From Pseudomonas fortuita (GTDB taxonomy: Bacteria; Pseudomonadota; Gammaproteobacteria; Pseudomonadales; Pseudomonadaceae), in NCBI RefSeq assembly GCF_026898135.2, contig NZ_CP114035.2, forward strand, positions 1,467,501 through 1,531,500: a DNA stretch of 64,000 nt. The letters are read 5' to 3'. Each line of letters opens with the position of its first letter. Position 1 is the stretch's first letter. The position numbers were made by a program, and so were the translations under genes. Positions 9,853-19,137 of this stretch are shown here, in pieces. The notes beneath the pieces were generated by a model. The model was not told the origin of the DNA. It did not search any database and saw only the letters and a program-made list of their open reading frames with translations.

Positions 9853-11043
9853 TCAGGCCTTGCGCGGGTTGAGGATCATCAAGGCCAGCACCCCCGCCAC
9901 AATCCCCCAGAACGCCGAGCCAATCGAGAACAACGTAAGTCCTGAAGCCGTGACCATGAAGGTAATCACTGCCGCCTCCCGCTCGCGCGCCTCGCTCATG
10001 GCCACGGTCAGCCCGTTCATGATCGAGCCGAACAGCGCCAGGGCGGCAATCGACAGCACCAGCTCTTTCGGCAACGCTGCAAACAACGCCGCCAAGGTCG
10101 CCCCGAACACCCCGGCGATGCCGTAGAAAATCCCGCACCATACCGCTGCGGTGTAGCGTTTGCCTGGGTCTTCATGGGCGTGTGGCCCGGTGCAGATCGC
10201 CGCGCTGATCGCCGCCAGGTTGACCCCGTGCGAACCGAATGGCGCCAGCAACAGTGAGGCAAAGCCGGTGGCTGAAATCAGCGGCGAGGCCGGTACCTGA
10301 TAGCCGTCGGCACGCAGCACGGCGACGCCGGGCATGTTCTGGGAGGTCATGGCCACCACGAACAGCGGAATGCCAATGCTGATGGTTGCCGCCAGCGAGA
10401 AGCTTGGTGTGGTCCACACCGGCTTGGCCACCTCCAGGTGGAAGCCGCTGAAGTCCAGCAGGCCCAGGGCGCCGGACAATGCCGTGCCCACCAGCAACGC
10501 CGCCAGCACGCAGTAACGCGGCGACAGGCGCTTGACCAGCAGGTAGCTGAAGAACATGCCCAGCACCAGCAATGTGCGATGCTGCGCCGCAACAAAAATT
10601 TCGCTACCGATCTTGAACAGGATACCCGCCAGCAACGCCGAGGCCAGCGAAGCCGGAATCCGTTTGACCAGGCGCTCGAAGCTGCCGGTGAGGCCGCAGA
10701 GGAGTACCAGCACGGCACAGGTGATGTAGGCACCAATGGCCTCGCCATAGCTCACACCGCCCAGGCTGGTGATCAGCAAGGCGGCACCGGGGGTAGACCA
10801 GGCAATGGTGATCGGGGTGCGGTAGCGCAGCGACAGGCCGATGCTGCAGACCGCCATGCCGATCGACAGCGCCCAGATCCAAGAGGAGATCTGCGCGGTG
10901 GTCAGCCCGGCTGCCTGGCCGGCCTGGAACATCAATACCAGCGAACTGGTATAGCCGGTGAGCATGGCGATGAAGCCGGCGACCACCGCCGACGGGGAAG
11001 TGTCTGCCAGGGGCCGCAGGCGTGCGGAAGTGGCATCGGTCAT
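9853..11043 (-). CDS. benE: Benzoate/H+ symporter, BenE family
   Basis: A 396-aa inner-membrane transporter with about 11-12 hydrophobic segments. The N-terminal half has the BenE pattern SAVVAGFIAMLTGYTSSLVLMF (in part) and PITIAWSTPGAALL, and the C-terminal half has FGSHGVNLAAISAAICTGPHAHEDPGKRY. The family imports benzoate with protons. The start is the ATG at 11041-11043 with AGGA 8 bases upstream, not the earlier TTG. No benzoate catabolic genes are nearby, so the true substrate is uncertain. Confidence 0.85.
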   Translation of the reverse strand: MTDATSARLRPLADTSPSAVVAGFIAMLTGYTSSLVLMFQAGQAAGLTTAQISSWIWALSIGMAVCSIGLSLRYRTPITIAWSTPGAALLITSLGGVSYGEAIGAYITCAVLVLLCGLTGSFERLVKRIPASLASALLAGILFKIGSEIFVAAQHRTLLVLGMFFSYLLVKRLSPRYCVLAALLVGTALSGALGLLDFSGFHLEVAKPVWTTPSFSLAATISIGIPLFVVAMTSQNMPGVAVLRADGYQVPASPLISATGFASLLLAPFGSHGVNLAAISAAICTGPHAHEDPGKRYTAAVWCGIFYGIAGVFGATLAALFAALPKELVLSIAALALFGSIMNGLTVAMSEAREREAAVITFMVTASGLTLFSIGSAFWGIVAGVLALMILNPRKA

Positions 11044-11188
11044 GAACAAAGTCCTTGTAAAGGTGTAAGCAGTTTTTTCAGACTACAGCGAGCAAGATTG
11101 ATCCTTGCCATACAGCGGCCATTGCTTTTAGCCGTACAGTCACCAACTATTGGGCGCAATTGCAAAACTGCTTGGAAGGGGAGGGGCG

Positions 11189-11791
11189 ATGTACAAGGTC
11201 TATGGCGACTACCAGTCGGGCAACTGCTACAAGGTCAAGCTGATGTTGAGCCTGCTGGGCCGGCCGTATGAATGGCACCCGGTGGACATCCTCAAGGGCG
11301 AGACCGAAACGCCTGAGTTTCTGGCGATGAACCCCAACGGCAAGGTGCCCGTGCTGGAGCTGGAAGACGGCAGCTACCTGTGGGAATCCAATGCCATTCT
11401 CAACTTCCTGGCCGATGGCAGCGAGTTCCTGCCCAGCGAACCGCGCCTGCGCACGCAGGTGTTGCAGTGGCAGTTCTTCGAGCAGTACAGCCATGAGCCG
11501 TACATTGCCGTGGCGCGCTTCATCCAGTTCTACCTGGGGCTGCCGGATGAACGGGTGGATGAGTACCGCAAGCTGCACAAGGGCGGCTACAAGGCACTGA
11601 GGGTGATGGAGCGACAGCTGCAGATGACGCCTTACCTGGTGGGTGAGCAGTACTCCATTGCCGATGTGGCGCTGTATGCCTACACCCATGTGGCGCAGCA
11701 GGGCGGGTTCGACCTGGCCGATTACCCGGCGGTACGGGCCTGGCTGGAGCGGGTCAGCAGCCACCCGCGGCATGTGCCGATGGTGGGTTGA
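11189..11791 (+). CDS. Glutathione S-transferase
   Basis: A 200-aa cytosolic GST. The thioredoxin-fold N-terminal domain starts MYKVYGDYQSGNCYKVKLML, with the cis-proline GKVPVLEL near residue 55 and glutathione-binding ES in LWESNAILNFLA. The helical C-terminal domain contains YSIADVALYAYTHV. The GGGGAGGGGCG stretch supplies the ribosome site for the ATG. Serine or tyrosine near the N-terminus would activate glutathione. The electrophile substrate cannot be inferred. Confidence 0.88.
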   Translation: MYKVYGDYQSGNCYKVKLMLSLLGRPYEWHPVDILKGETETPEFLAMNPNGKVPVLELEDGSYLWESNAILNFLADGSEFLPSEPRLRTQVLQWQFFEQYSHEPYIAVARFIQFYLGLPDERVDEYRKLHKGGYKALRVMERQLQMTPYLVGEQYSIADVALYAYTHVAQQGGFDLADYPAVRAWLERVSSHPRHVPMVG

Positions 11792-11806
11792 TTGTCAGCC
11801 TGTGCT

Positions 11807-11899
11807 GGCCCTATCGCCGGCAAGCCAGCTCCCACAGGGACCCCACAATATTCAGCCCTGTGATTAACCTGTGGGAGCTGGCTTGCCGGCGATAGGGCC
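11807..11899. repeat. Convergent REP pair, family A
   Basis: Two inverted copies (11807-11838 and 11868-11899) share the core GCCGGCAAGCCAGCTCCCAC and the edge GGCCCTATC, separated by about 30 bases. They lie between convergent genes. Confidence 0.88.
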
Positions 11900-11921
11900 G
11901 ATACGGGATGACTAGACGCTA

Positions 11922-12293
11922 TCAGGCCGAGGCAAAACGCTCATCCAGGTAGGCAACGATGGCCTTGGACTCATACATCCAGGTCACCTTGCCGGCTTCT
12001 TCAATGCGCAGGCACGGCACCTTCACCCGGCCGCCACCTTCCTGCAGGGCCTGGCGGTGCACCGGGTCATTCTTTGCATCGCGCAGCGCCACCGGCACAT
12101 TCAGCCGGTGCAGGGTGCGGCGGGTCTTTACGCAGAACGGGCAGGCATGGAACTGGTACAGCGCCAGGCCCTTGGCCGCTTGCTCGACGCGGGCCTGGGC
12201 AGCGGCGTCGCGCTTGCGCTTGGCTGGGCGGCTGATCCAGTCACCGAACACGATGAGCTGGCCGAGGCCAACCCGCAGGGCTTTGACGATCAT
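11922..12293 (-). CDS. Glutaredoxin-like / GST N-terminal domain protein
   Basis: A 123-aa protein with a hydrophobic-basic N-terminal segment (VKALRVGLGQLIVFGDWISRPAKRKRD) and a thioredoxin fold containing the redox motif CPFC (FHACPFCVKTRR). The cis-Pro region is VKVPCLRI and the glutathione-binding region is MYESKAIVAYLDERF. It ends where a GST would begin its helical domain, so it is a stand-alone glutaredoxin-like unit. Start ATG at 12291-12293 has AGGAG 6 bases upstream; a TTG two codons earlier is less likely. It is downstream of folE, separated by a terminator. Confidence 0.82.
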   Translation of the reverse strand: MIVKALRVGLGQLIVFGDWISRPAKRKRDAAAQARVEQAAKGLALYQFHACPFCVKTRRTLHRLNVPVALRDAKNDPVHRQALQEGGGRVKVPCLRIEEAGKVTWMYESKAIVAYLDERFASA

Positions 12294-12312
12294 GGGCAAC
12301 TCCTGAAATGCA

Positions 12313-12337
12313 AAAGCCGACCCGGCTGGGTCGGCTT
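12313..12337 (-). terminator. Intrinsic terminator of folE
   Basis: AAGCCGACCC and GGGTCGGCTT make a perfect 10-bp stem with loop GGCT. Read on the minus strand it follows the folE stop and ends in TTTTGC. Confidence 0.85.
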
Positions 12338-12352
12338 GGGGTCAGCAGCCAA

Positions 12353-12898
12353 TCACTTGATCAGGCTGAGGAACTCGCTGCGGGTGGCGGCGTTGTCGCG
12401 GAACTCACCCAGCATCACCGAGGTGATCATGGTCGAGTTCTGCTTTTCGACACCGCGCATCATCATGCACATGTGCTTGGCCTCGACCACCACGGCCACA
12501 CCGGCGGCACCGGTGACCTGCTGCACGGCTTCGGCGATCTGGCGGCTGAGGTTTTCCTGGATCTGCAGGCGGCGGGCATACATGTCGACGATGCGCGCTA
12601 CTTTCGACAGGCCCAGTACCTTGCCCTTGGGCAGGTAGGCCACGTGTGCCTTGCCGATGAACGGCAGCATGTGGTGTTCGCACATCGAATACAGCTCGAT
12701 GTCCCGGACCAGCACCATTTCGCTGTTGTCAGAGCTGAACAGCGCGTTGTTGGTGACTTCTTCCAGTGTTTGCTCATAACCGCGGCAAAGGTACTTCATC
12801 GCCTTTGCAGCCCGCTTGGGCGTGTCGAGCAGGCCCTCACGGGAGACGTCCTCGCCAATCTGGCTGAGGATCTCGGTGTAGTTCTGTTCCAGGGACAT
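12353..12898 (-). CDS. folE: GTP cyclohydrolase I (type IA)
   Basis: Converts GTP to dihydroneopterin triphosphate, the first step of folate and tetrahydropterin synthesis. The product is 181 aa. The zinc site is intact: Cys and His in [10 protein letters not shown] and the second Cys in [30 protein letters not shown] and [13 protein letters not shown] complete the fold signature. The start at 12896-12898 gives [10 protein letters not shown]. Pseudomonads often have more than one folE paralogue; which one this is cannot be told here. It is downstream of the Smr gene with a 70-base gap. Confidence 0.93.
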   Translation of the reverse strand: MSLEQNYTEILSQIGEDVSREGLLDTPKRAAKAMKYLCRGYEQTLEEVTNNALFSSDNSEMVLVRDIELYSMCEHHMLPFIGKAHVAYLPKGKVLGLSKVARIVDMYARRLQIQENLSRQIAEAVQQVTGAAGVAVVVEAKHMCMMMRGVEKQNSTMITSVMLGEFRDNAATRSEFLSLIK

Positions 12899-12968
12899 GG
12901 ATCTACCTGTGGGAAAAAATCGCAAAAACGAAGGTTACGGCGGTGAGGGCGGCGCTGCAAGCGCGGCG

Positions 12969-13529
12969 TTACTCGTCGCGGCCTTCGAGCATGGTTCGCT
13001 TGAGCATGACATACACCGCGCCGGTGCCGCCGTGGCGGGCGCTGCACGAGGCAAAACCGAGCACTTGCGGGTGCTGGCGCAGCCAGGTGTTGACGTGGCT
13101 TTTGATCATCGGGCGCTTGCCGTCCAGACGTGCCGCCTTGCCGTGGGTAACCCTTACGCAGCGCACTTCCAGTCTGGTAGCTTCGGCGATGAAGTCCCAC
13201 AGGGTTTCGCGGGCCTTTTCCACGGTCATGCCGTGCAGGTCGAGGCTGCCCTCGAACGGGATCTGGCCCAGCTTCAGCTTGCGCAACTGGCCTTCCTGAA
13301 CGCCGTCGCGGCGCCACATAAGCTCGTCTTCGGCGCCAACATCGATGACGAACAGGTCGGACATACCGTCGATTACCAAGGCCTTGTCACTGCGCACGGT
13401 CGCTGCCTGGCGCAGACCGGCCAGCTTCTGGCGGTCGGCCTTGGGCTTGCCGACTTCGGCGCGGTCGTGGCGGATTGGCTTCACGCCACGCACTTCGGCC
13501 TTGAACAGGGAAAAATCGTCGTCTTGCAT
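12969..13529 (-). CDS. Smr (small MutS-related) domain protein, SmrA/YfcN-like
   Basis: A 186-aa protein with a charged N-terminal extension and a C-terminal Smr domain: SLDLHGMTVEKARETL, VTHGKAARLDGKRPMIK and FASCSARHGGTGAVYVML. Smr domains are RNA or DNA endonucleases, and in E. coli the SmrB type cleaves mRNA on collided ribosomes. The DLHG motif, often DxH in active enzymes, is present. GGAGG lies close to the ATG. Likely cotranscribed with folE. Confidence 0.87.
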   Translation of the reverse strand: MQDDDFSLFKAEVRGVKPIRHDRAEVGKPKADRQKLAGLRQAATVRSDKALVIDGMSDLFVIDVGAEDELMWRRDGVQEGQLRKLKLGQIPFEGSLDLHGMTVEKARETLWDFIAEATRLEVRCVRVTHGKAARLDGKRPMIKSHVNTWLRQHPQVLGFASCSARHGGTGAVYVMLKRTMLEGRDE

Positions 13530-13588
13530 GATGCCTCCACGTGGGCGGCGTAGTTTACGCGACTGTGGGGCCGTGTGCAGCCTGTGCG

Positions 13589-13681
13589 GGCCCTATCGCC
13601 GGCAAGCCAGCGCCCACAGGTACTGCACAACACTCAGGCCTGTGATAATCCTGTGAGAGCTGGCTTGCCGGCGATAGGGCC
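13589..13681. repeat. Convergent REP pair, family A
   Basis: Inverted copies at 13589-13620 and 13650-13681 with the core GCCGGCAAGCCAGC and edge GGCCCTATC. One copy has GCGCCCACAGG in place of GCTCCCACAGG. Confidence 0.87.
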
Positions 13682-13691
13682 AGTGCAGGAT

Positions 13692-14012
13692 TCAGTCGTG
13701 CTTTTTCATCAGGTGCGGCGACAGGTTCAATTCCCGCCCGCGACGCAAGCGAATACGGCTGCGCCGCCAGAAGCGCACCCCCAGCCACAGCAGCAACAAG
13801 CCAGCCACGGTGAGGATGCTGGACAGCGGCTTGTTGGTGTTGAGTTCTTGCAGGGCAGGGTAGTTGCCCAGCAAACCGGCGACGCCGGCCATGGCCAGCA
13901 GCACGCCCAGGGTCGCCAGCAGCGCCGACAGGCCGGCCGCCAGGCGGGCGCCCCAATTGCGCGGCTGGCGCGGGCGCAGGCGCTTGGCGTCGAAACTGCC
14001 TTTAAGCTTCAT
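13692..14012 (-). CDS. Two-span inner-membrane protein of unknown function
   Basis: 106 aa. A basic N-terminus (KGSFDAKRLRPRQPRNWGAR) is followed by two membrane helices (about residues 23-48 and 65-80) and a strongly basic C-terminal tail (RFWRRSRIRLRRGRELN). I do not recognise a named family. The start ATG at 14010-14012 has AGGAG 6 bases upstream; the open frame continues further but without support. It is downstream of the isochorismatase-like gene on the same strand. Confidence 0.75.
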   Translation of the reverse strand: MKLKGSFDAKRLRPRQPRNWGARLAAGLSALLATLGVLLAMAGVAGLLGNYPALQELNTNKPLSSILTVAGLLLLWLGVRFWRRSRIRLRRGRELNLSPHLMKKHD

Positions 14013-14098
14013 TCCGCTCTCCTCTGTGGATATCCGGAATTCGACCTGCCGCCGCCCATCGGGTTCCGCCCGGCTGCCGGGCGGTAGTGCCCAGCCGC

Positions 14099-14689
14099 TC
14101 AGATCAGGCTGGCGGTGGGGGCCACGCAAGCGAAGTTGTCAGCCATCACGGCCATTTCGCACTGGTGAATCTGCGCGGCCGGGATGACGCCATCCTTGAA
14201 GGCCAGGTCACGGGTTGCCGAGGCGTCTTCCACCAGGGTGCACCGGTAACCATAGTCCTTGGCGCGGCGCACGGTGGTGCTGACGCTGGAATGGCTCATG
14301 AAACCACAGACGATCAGGTCCAGGTGGCCCAGCGCCTGCAGCGTTTCGTGCAGTTGGGTGTTCTTGAATGCGTTGGGCATGCGTTTTTCGATGACGATTT
14401 CGCCTTCGAGCGGCTCCAGCCCCGGAATGAACTGGCCGGCAGGCCCCTGTGGGTCGAAGCGGCCACCGACAGTGCCCAGGTGGCGAACATGGATGATCGG
14501 ACGGCCGCTTTTACGGGCGGCGTCGAGCAACCTGGCGATGTTGGCCACGGCCTCGTCCATGCCCGACAGCTGCAGGGGCCCACTGAGGTACTCCTTTTGT
14601 GCATCGATGATGATCAGGCTGGCGTGGCTCAGCTTGGCCGGCGGGTAGTCGCGGCCAGTGAGGCGGAACATCGTGGTTGGAACGGACAT
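14099..14689 (-). CDS. Isochorismatase-like hydrolase lacking the catalytic cysteine
   Basis: 196 aa with the isochorismatase fold: LIIIDAQKEY supplies the conserved Asp (D29) and IVIEKRMPNAF the conserved Lys (K102). The position of the catalytic Cys, normally in a GFMTHxCVSTT-type motif, reads GFMSHSSVSTTVRRA, so Ser135 replaces Cys. It may therefore be inactive as an amidohydrolase, or act like true isochorismatases, which also lack the Cys. The start ATG has AGGAG nearby; a TTG just before it is unlikely. Substrate unknown. Confidence 0.82.
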   Translation of the reverse strand: MSVPTTMFRLTGRDYPPAKLSHASLIIIDAQKEYLSGPLQLSGMDEAVANIARLLDAARKSGRPIIHVRHLGTVGGRFDPQGPAGQFIPGLEPLEGEIVIEKRMPNAFKNTQLHETLQALGHLDLIVCGFMSHSSVSTTVRRAKDYGYRCTLVEDASATRDLAFKDGVIPAAQIHQCEMAVMADNFACVAPTASLI

Positions 14690-14868
14690 CAAGGGCTCCT
14701 TGGAAGGGCTTTTGTATACCTATTGTCCCCTGCCTTGACGCCAATGGGAATGGTTGACAACGCAAGCGGCGTGGTTACTGGCCTCTGGCTAGCCACTGGT
14801 CACGGCAAACGAACAAATGTGCGGGTGGGGCTGTTAGACTTTTGGCCGGTCTGAAATAGGAGTACCCC

Positions 14869-15777
14869 GTGATCACATCCCGTCTGCGCACGCTGCGCGA
14901 CTACATCCGCTGGGCGGTCAGCCGCTTCCACGAGCACGACCTGTTCTTCGGCCACGGTGCCGACAACGCTTGGGACGAGGCCCGCATGCTGGTGCTGGGT
15001 GCTGTGCACCTGCCATGGGAGGTGGCCGACAGCTACCTGGACTGCATGCTCGAGGACGACGAGCGGGTACGCCTGCAGCATTTGCTCAAACGCCGGATCG
15101 AAGAGCGGGTGCCGGCTGCCTACCTGTTGGGCGAAGCGTGGTTCTGCGGCATGGCGTTCATCGTTGACGAGCGCGTGCTGGTGCCGCGCTCGCCCATTGG
15201 CGAGCTGATCGAAAAACGCTTCGAACCGTGGCTGGCGAGCGAGCCGGCACGCATTCTTGACCTGTGCACGGGGTCGGGCTGTATTGGTATCGTCGCCGCC
15301 GACGTGTTCCCCGAGGCAGAGGTGGTGCTGGCCGACCTGTCGTTCGAGGCCCTTGAAGTGGCCAACCAGAATATCGAGCGCCATGGCCTGGATGGCCGCG
15401 TGTATACCGTGCAGGGCGATGGTTTTGGCGGCTTGCCGGGGCAGCGTTTCGACCTGATCCTGTCCAACCCGCCGTACGTCGATGCCGAAGACTTCGACGA
15501 CATGCCGGCCGAGTATCACCACGAGCCCGAACTGGGCCTGGCCTGCGGCAACGACGGCCTGGACCTGGTACGGCGCATGCTGGCCGAAGCGGCAGACCAC
15601 CTGACCGACAAGGGCCTGCTGATTGTTGAAGTGGGCAACAGCCAGGTGCATGTCGAGGCGTTGTACCCAGAAGTGGACTTTGCCTGGCTGGAGTTCGAGC
15701 GTGGCGGGCATGGGGTGTTCATGCTCACCGCCGAGCAGTGCCGCCAGCATCAGGAGTTGTTCAAAGCCCGCGTTTAG
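14869..15777 (+). CDS. prmB: 50S ribosomal protein L3 N5-glutamine methyltransferase
   Basis: Methylates a glutamine of ribosomal protein L3 using S-adenosylmethionine. The 302-aa product has an N-terminal helical domain (residues 1-100), the SAM-binding [13 protein letters not shown] near residue 127 and the catalytic NPPY in [18 protein letters not shown]. The start is a GTG with TAGGAG 7 bases upstream. It is next to aroC-region genes, as PrmB is in P. aeruginosa and other gammaproteobacteria. Confidence 0.94.
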   Translation: MITSRLRTLRDYIRWAVSRFHEHDLFFGHGADNAWDEARMLVLGAVHLPWEVADSYLDCMLEDDERVRLQHLLKRRIEERVPAAYLLGEAWFCGMAFIVDERVLVPRSPIGELIEKRFEPWLASEPARILDLCTGSGCIGIVAADVFPEAEVVLADLSFEALEVANQNIERHGLDGRVYTVQGDGFGGLPGQRFDLILSNPPYVDAEDFDDMPAEYHHEPELGLACGNDGLDLVRRMLAEAADHLTDKGLLIVEVGNSQVHVEALYPEVDFAWLEFERGGHGVFMLTAEQCRQHQELFKARV

Positions 15778-15784
15778 GCTATTT

Positions 15785-15888
15785 GGGGCTGCTTTGCAGC
15801 CCATCGCGACACAAGGCCGCTCCCACAGATTGATCGCGATACCTTGTGGGAGCGGCCTTGTGTCGCGATGGGCCGCAAAGCGGCCCTA
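15785..15888. repeat. Convergent REP pair, family C
   Basis: Inverted copies at 15785-15827 and 15845-15888. The core is TCGCGACACAAGGCCGCTCC, and each has an outer small hairpin (GGGGCTGCTTTGCAGCCC or GGGCCGCAAAGCGGCCC). Confidence 0.87.
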
Positions 15889-15910
15889 ATATCCACCCGC
15901 TGGCGCGGTG

Positions 15911-16693
15911 TCAGCGGGTTGCTATCCAGATCAACAACCCCGCCTGAAACACCGCAAACGCCACCAGGCAGGTGATGGTGAAGCGCAGCCCGCTGTCCTC
16001 GCGGTGGTACTTGGCCACCCGTTCATCGCGCTCGCGCAGTTGCCCCTCCATCTCTTGCAACTGCTGGTCCGCCTGCTGCAGCAGGTTGGCGGCGTCCAGA
16101 ATCTCCACTCGCTGCAGGCGCTCGTTGCTCCAGGCGGCCTTAAGCTGGCCTACGGTCATGTCCACGGTCCGGCCCTTCAGGTGCTGGCCGTCCTCGTACT
16201 CCACTTCGATCCCCACCCCGCGCAAGCATTGGTCACGGCGCAGGCGTGAGTCCTCGCTCAGGGCATCCTTGCTCGGCAGCGCCATGCCTGGCACCCGGTA
16301 GTGCGGCCACTTGCGCTGCAGCCATTGCGCGGCCTGGGCGAGCATGAAGCGGCCAATGCCACGGTTTACCGGTTCCAGTTGCAGGCCGTGTTCACTGCCA
16401 ATGCGCACAAGGCGCTCGGTATGGTCTACGCGGATGTCCAGGCGGTTCTGCTCTTTGTGCACCTTTTGCCCAGGCAGCTGGATTTCCATGCGTAGCAAGC
16501 TGTGGGCCTTGTCGTGGCGCTCGGCATAGCCGAACTGCACAAAGCGTAGCGGCCGTGCGCCGGTGCTGCGGTCGGTGGGCAGCGCGGCCAGGCGCAGCAG
16601 CTGGAAGTGTTCTGTGCCCAGTTCTGCCCAAGGCAGGGCAGGGTTTTCCTGGGATTCTTCGGCCGGCTCTGCGGCGGCGGGGGCGGTAGTCAT
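15911..16693 (-). CDS. Conserved protein with C-terminal membrane anchor, function unknown
   Basis: 260 aa. The N-terminal two thirds look globular and soluble, with no motif I can name. A long charged heptad region (LLQQADQQLQEMEGQLRERD, part) suggests a coiled coil at about residues 200-230. One membrane helix closes the protein (CLVAFAVFQAGLLIWIATR). This gives a tail-anchored topology facing the cytoplasm. GAGGAC lies 7 bases before the ATG. It is upstream of no obvious partner. Confidence 0.75.
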   Translation of the reverse strand: MTTAPAAAEPAEESQENPALPWAELGTEHFQLLRLAALPTDRSTGARPLRFVQFGYAERHDKAHSLLRMEIQLPGQKVHKEQNRLDIRVDHTERLVRIGSEHGLQLEPVNRGIGRFMLAQAAQWLQRKWPHYRVPGMALPSKDALSEDSRLRRDQCLRGVGIEVEYEDGQHLKGRTVDMTVGQLKAAWSNERLQRVEILDAANLLQQADQQLQEMEGQLRERDERVAKYHREDSGLRFTITCLVAFAVFQAGLLIWIATR

Positions 16694-16757
16694 CAGGCTT
16701 GTCCTCGGCTATGCCTGCTGTATCGGCAGGCTTGCCGCGGACCTGAGCTCGTTTACC

Positions 16758-17720
16758 TCATGCCGAAGGCAAATGCTGGATGAACGTCACAATGCGCTCA
16801 CCCAGCTCGCGCGCCAGCGGCAGCTCGGGGTTGAGGTAGCTGTCGCGCTGCTGGCTCATGTCCCTGGGGCTGATGCGCAGCATGTGGTTCATGCCGTCGA
16901 TCAGCACAAGCTGCGCATCCGGCTTGGCCGCCTTGAGCCGTTCGGCGTCGGCCACGTCCACCTGCACGTCGTTGCGCCCCTGCACGATCAATGCGGGCAT
17001 GGGCAGGCGGGCAAAGGCTGCCGCCGGGTTCTGCTGGAACAGCGAGATCAGGTAGGGCTGAACGCTGGGGCGGAACACCTGGCGCAGCGGCGCGGGTACT
17101 TCCAGGCTGGTTTGCCCGGCCTGCAGGCGGTCGAGCAGGGCGCTGCCACTGGCCAGTTGCGCCGGTGGCAGCCGCTTGGCCAGTTGCTCGCGCAGCACGT
17201 CGGCCAGCGGCCGGCCACTGCCGGCCAGGGTGATCACCGCACTGGCGCCGGCCTGTTCTGCGGCCAGGCTTGCGATCAGCGCACCTTCGCTATGCCCAAC
17301 CAGGATCAGCGGGCCGAAGCGCGGGTCAGCCTTGAGCTTGTGGCTCCAGGCGACCACATCGGCCACGTAGCGCTCCACGCTGAGGTTGCGCTCATCAGGC
17401 GTGGCCGGCTGGCTGGCAGCCACTCCACGCTTGTCGTAGCGCACGCTTGCAATGTGCTCGTTGGCCAGTAGCAAAGCCAGGCGTTTGAGGTTGTCGACCC
17501 GGCCCGACGCCGGGTTGTTGCCGTCGCGGTCGGTGGGGCCGGAGCCGGCGATAATCAGTACCACCGGCGGCGGGGAGGCCTGTTGCGGCAGCAGCAGGCT
17601 GCCGTGCAGCACGCCTTGGCCGGTGTCCAGGTCGATCGGGCGTTGCAGCACGGTGGGGGCAGCGGCCTGGGCCAGGCCGGTGCACAGCAGTAAGAGCAAG
17701 GCGACGAGGCGCGACATCAT
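16758..17720 (-). CDS. Secreted alpha/beta hydrolase
   Basis: A 320-aa exported hydrolase: signal peptide at residues 1-20 ([15 protein letters not shown]), oxyanion region [15 protein letters not shown], nucleophile elbow GHSEGA (Ser near residue 145), acid GRNDVQVD and catalytic His in DGMNHMLR. The triad is intact. The family covers esterases and peptidases of the dienelactone hydrolase/YuxL-like groups, so the substrate is open. Two adjacent ATGs start the gene; the ribosome site is weak. Confidence 0.85.
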   Translation of the reverse strand: MMSRLVALLLLLCTGLAQAAAPTVLQRPIDLDTGQGVLHGSLLLPQQASPPPVVLIIAGSGPTDRDGNNPASGRVDNLKRLALLLANEHIASVRYDKRGVAASQPATPDERNLSVERYVADVVAWSHKLKADPRFGPLILVGHSEGALIASLAAEQAGASAVITLAGSGRPLADVLREQLAKRLPPAQLASGSALLDRLQAGQTSLEVPAPLRQVFRPSVQPYLISLFQQNPAAAFARLPMPALIVQGRNDVQVDVADAERLKAAKPDAQLVLIDGMNHMLRISPRDMSQQRDSYLNPELPLARELGERIVTFIQHLPSA

Positions 17721-17803
17721 GCGGTACTACATGGGGAGATGCAGCTTTGACCCAATGTTTGCGGGAAGGTTCTCGGGTAGTGTGTTGCAGGATCGGCCCC
17801 ATC

Positions 17804-17826
17804 GCTGGCTTGCCGGCGATAGGGCC
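17804..17826. repeat. Single partial REP, family A
   Basis: GCTGGCTTGCCGGCGATAGG plus GCC matches half of the family A pairs seen elsewhere. It lies in the 175-base gap upstream of aroC. Confidence 0.7.
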
Positions 17827-17849
17827 AGTACAGACAACCAATCCATCTG

Positions 17850-17855
17850 TATACT
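17850..17855 (+). promoter_or_regulatory. Possible -10 element of aroC
   Basis: TATACT preceded by TG lies 40 bases before the aroC start. No convincing -35 box accompanies it. Confidence 0.35.
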
Positions 17856-17895
17856 GCCGCTTTCGTCCATTTCAGGCAGAACTCGCGGAGCGCCC

Positions 17896-18987
17896 ATGTC
17901 CGGCAATACCTACGGCAAGCTGTTCACTGTCACCACCGCTGGCGAAAGCCATGGCCCGGCGTTGGTCGCCATTGTCGATGGATGCCCACCGGGCCTTGAA
18001 ATTTCCCTGGCCGACCTGCAGCACGACCTCGACCGGCGCAAGCCTGGCACCAGCCGGCACACCACCCAGCGCCAGGAAGCCGATGAGGTGGAAATCCTCT
18101 CCGGCGTGTTCGAAGGCCGCACCACTGGCTGCTCGATCGGCTTGCTGATCCGCAACACCGACCAGAAGTCCAAGGACTACTCGGCCATCAAGGACCTGTT
18201 CCGCCCGGCCCACGCCGACTACACCTACCACCACAAATACGGTATCCGCGACTATCGCGGCGGTGGCCGCAGTTCGGCCCGCGAAACCGCCATGCGCGTG
18301 GCTGCTGGTGCCATCGCCAAGAAGTACCTGGCCACCCAGGGCATCACCGTACGTGGCTACATGAGCCAGCTGGGTCCGATTGAAATCCCGTTCAAGACCT
18401 GGGAATCGGTGGAGCAGAACGCCTTCTTCAGCCCCGACCCGGACAAGGTGCCGGAGCTGGAGGCCTACATGGACCAACTGCGCCGTGACCAGGACTCTGT
18501 AGGTGCCAAGATCACCGTGGTCGCCGAGGGTGTGATGCCTGGCCTGGGCGAGCCGATCTTCGACCGCCTCGATGCCGAGCTGGCCCATGCGCTGATGAGC
18601 ATCAACGCGGTCAAAGGCGTGGAAATCGGCGCCGGCTTCGCCAGCGTGGCCCAGCGCGGTACCGAGCACCGTGACGAGCTGACCCCGCAAGGCTTCCTCA
18701 GCAATAACGCAGGTGGCATCCTGGGCGGCATTTCCTCGGGCCAGCCGATCGTTGCCCACCTGGCGCTGAAGCCGACTTCCAGCATCACCACCCCGGGTCG
18801 CTCGATCGACATCGACGGCAACCCGGTGGACGTCATCACCAAAGGCCGCCACGACCCGTGCGTGGGCATCCGCGCCACGCCGATCGCCGAGGCGATGATG
18901 GCCATCGCGCTGATGGACCACCTGCTGCGCCACCGTGCGCAGAATGCCGATGTGAAGGTAACCACCCCGGTGCTGGGCCAGCTCTGA
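17896..18987 (+). CDS. aroC: Chorismate synthase
   Basis: Makes chorismate from 5-enolpyruvylshikimate-3-phosphate with reduced FMN, the last step of the shikimate pathway. The product is 363 aa, the usual length. All signatures are present: [20 protein letters not shown] at the N-terminus, [20 protein letters not shown] in the middle and [17 protein letters not shown] near the end. The frame is open well upstream, but the start at 17896 (after GCGGAG) matches the family. It is followed by an MFS gene. Confidence 0.97.
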   Translation: MSGNTYGKLFTVTTAGESHGPALVAIVDGCPPGLEISLADLQHDLDRRKPGTSRHTTQRQEADEVEILSGVFEGRTTGCSIGLLIRNTDQKSKDYSAIKDLFRPAHADYTYHHKYGIRDYRGGGRSSARETAMRVAAGAIAKKYLATQGITVRGYMSQLGPIEIPFKTWESVEQNAFFSPDPDKVPELEAYMDQLRRDQDSVGAKITVVAEGVMPGLGEPIFDRLDAELAHALMSINAVKGVEIGAGFASVAQRGTEHRDELTPQGFLSNNAGGILGGISSGQPIVAHLALKPTSSITTPGRSIDIDGNPVDVITKGRHDPCVGIRATPIAEAMMAIALMDHLLRHRAQNADVKVTTPVLGQL

Positions 18988-19016
18988 CCGTGTTGCTTGC
19001 GCCGGCCCGCTCTTTG

Positions 19017-19110
19017 CAGCAGCAGCCTCGTGCTGCGAAAGGGCCGGTGCAGCTAGCACACATCTCTATGGCGACATCGGCCCTTTCGCAGCACAAGGCT
19101 GCGCCTACAG
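19017..19110. repeat. Convergent REP pair, family D
   Basis: Inverted copies with the core CGCAGCACAAGGCTGCGCCT (right copy 19079-19110) and a diverged left copy from about 19017 to 19047, between aroC and the MFS gene. Confidence 0.75.
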
Positions 19111-19137
19111 GGTGGTGCCGGTTCAGACGGTAAATCC

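Noticed and set aside
17452..17895. N-terminal extension of aroC by 148 codons
   Set aside because: The extra part is antisense to the hydrolase gene and REP DNA; the known chorismate synthase N-terminus begins at 17896.
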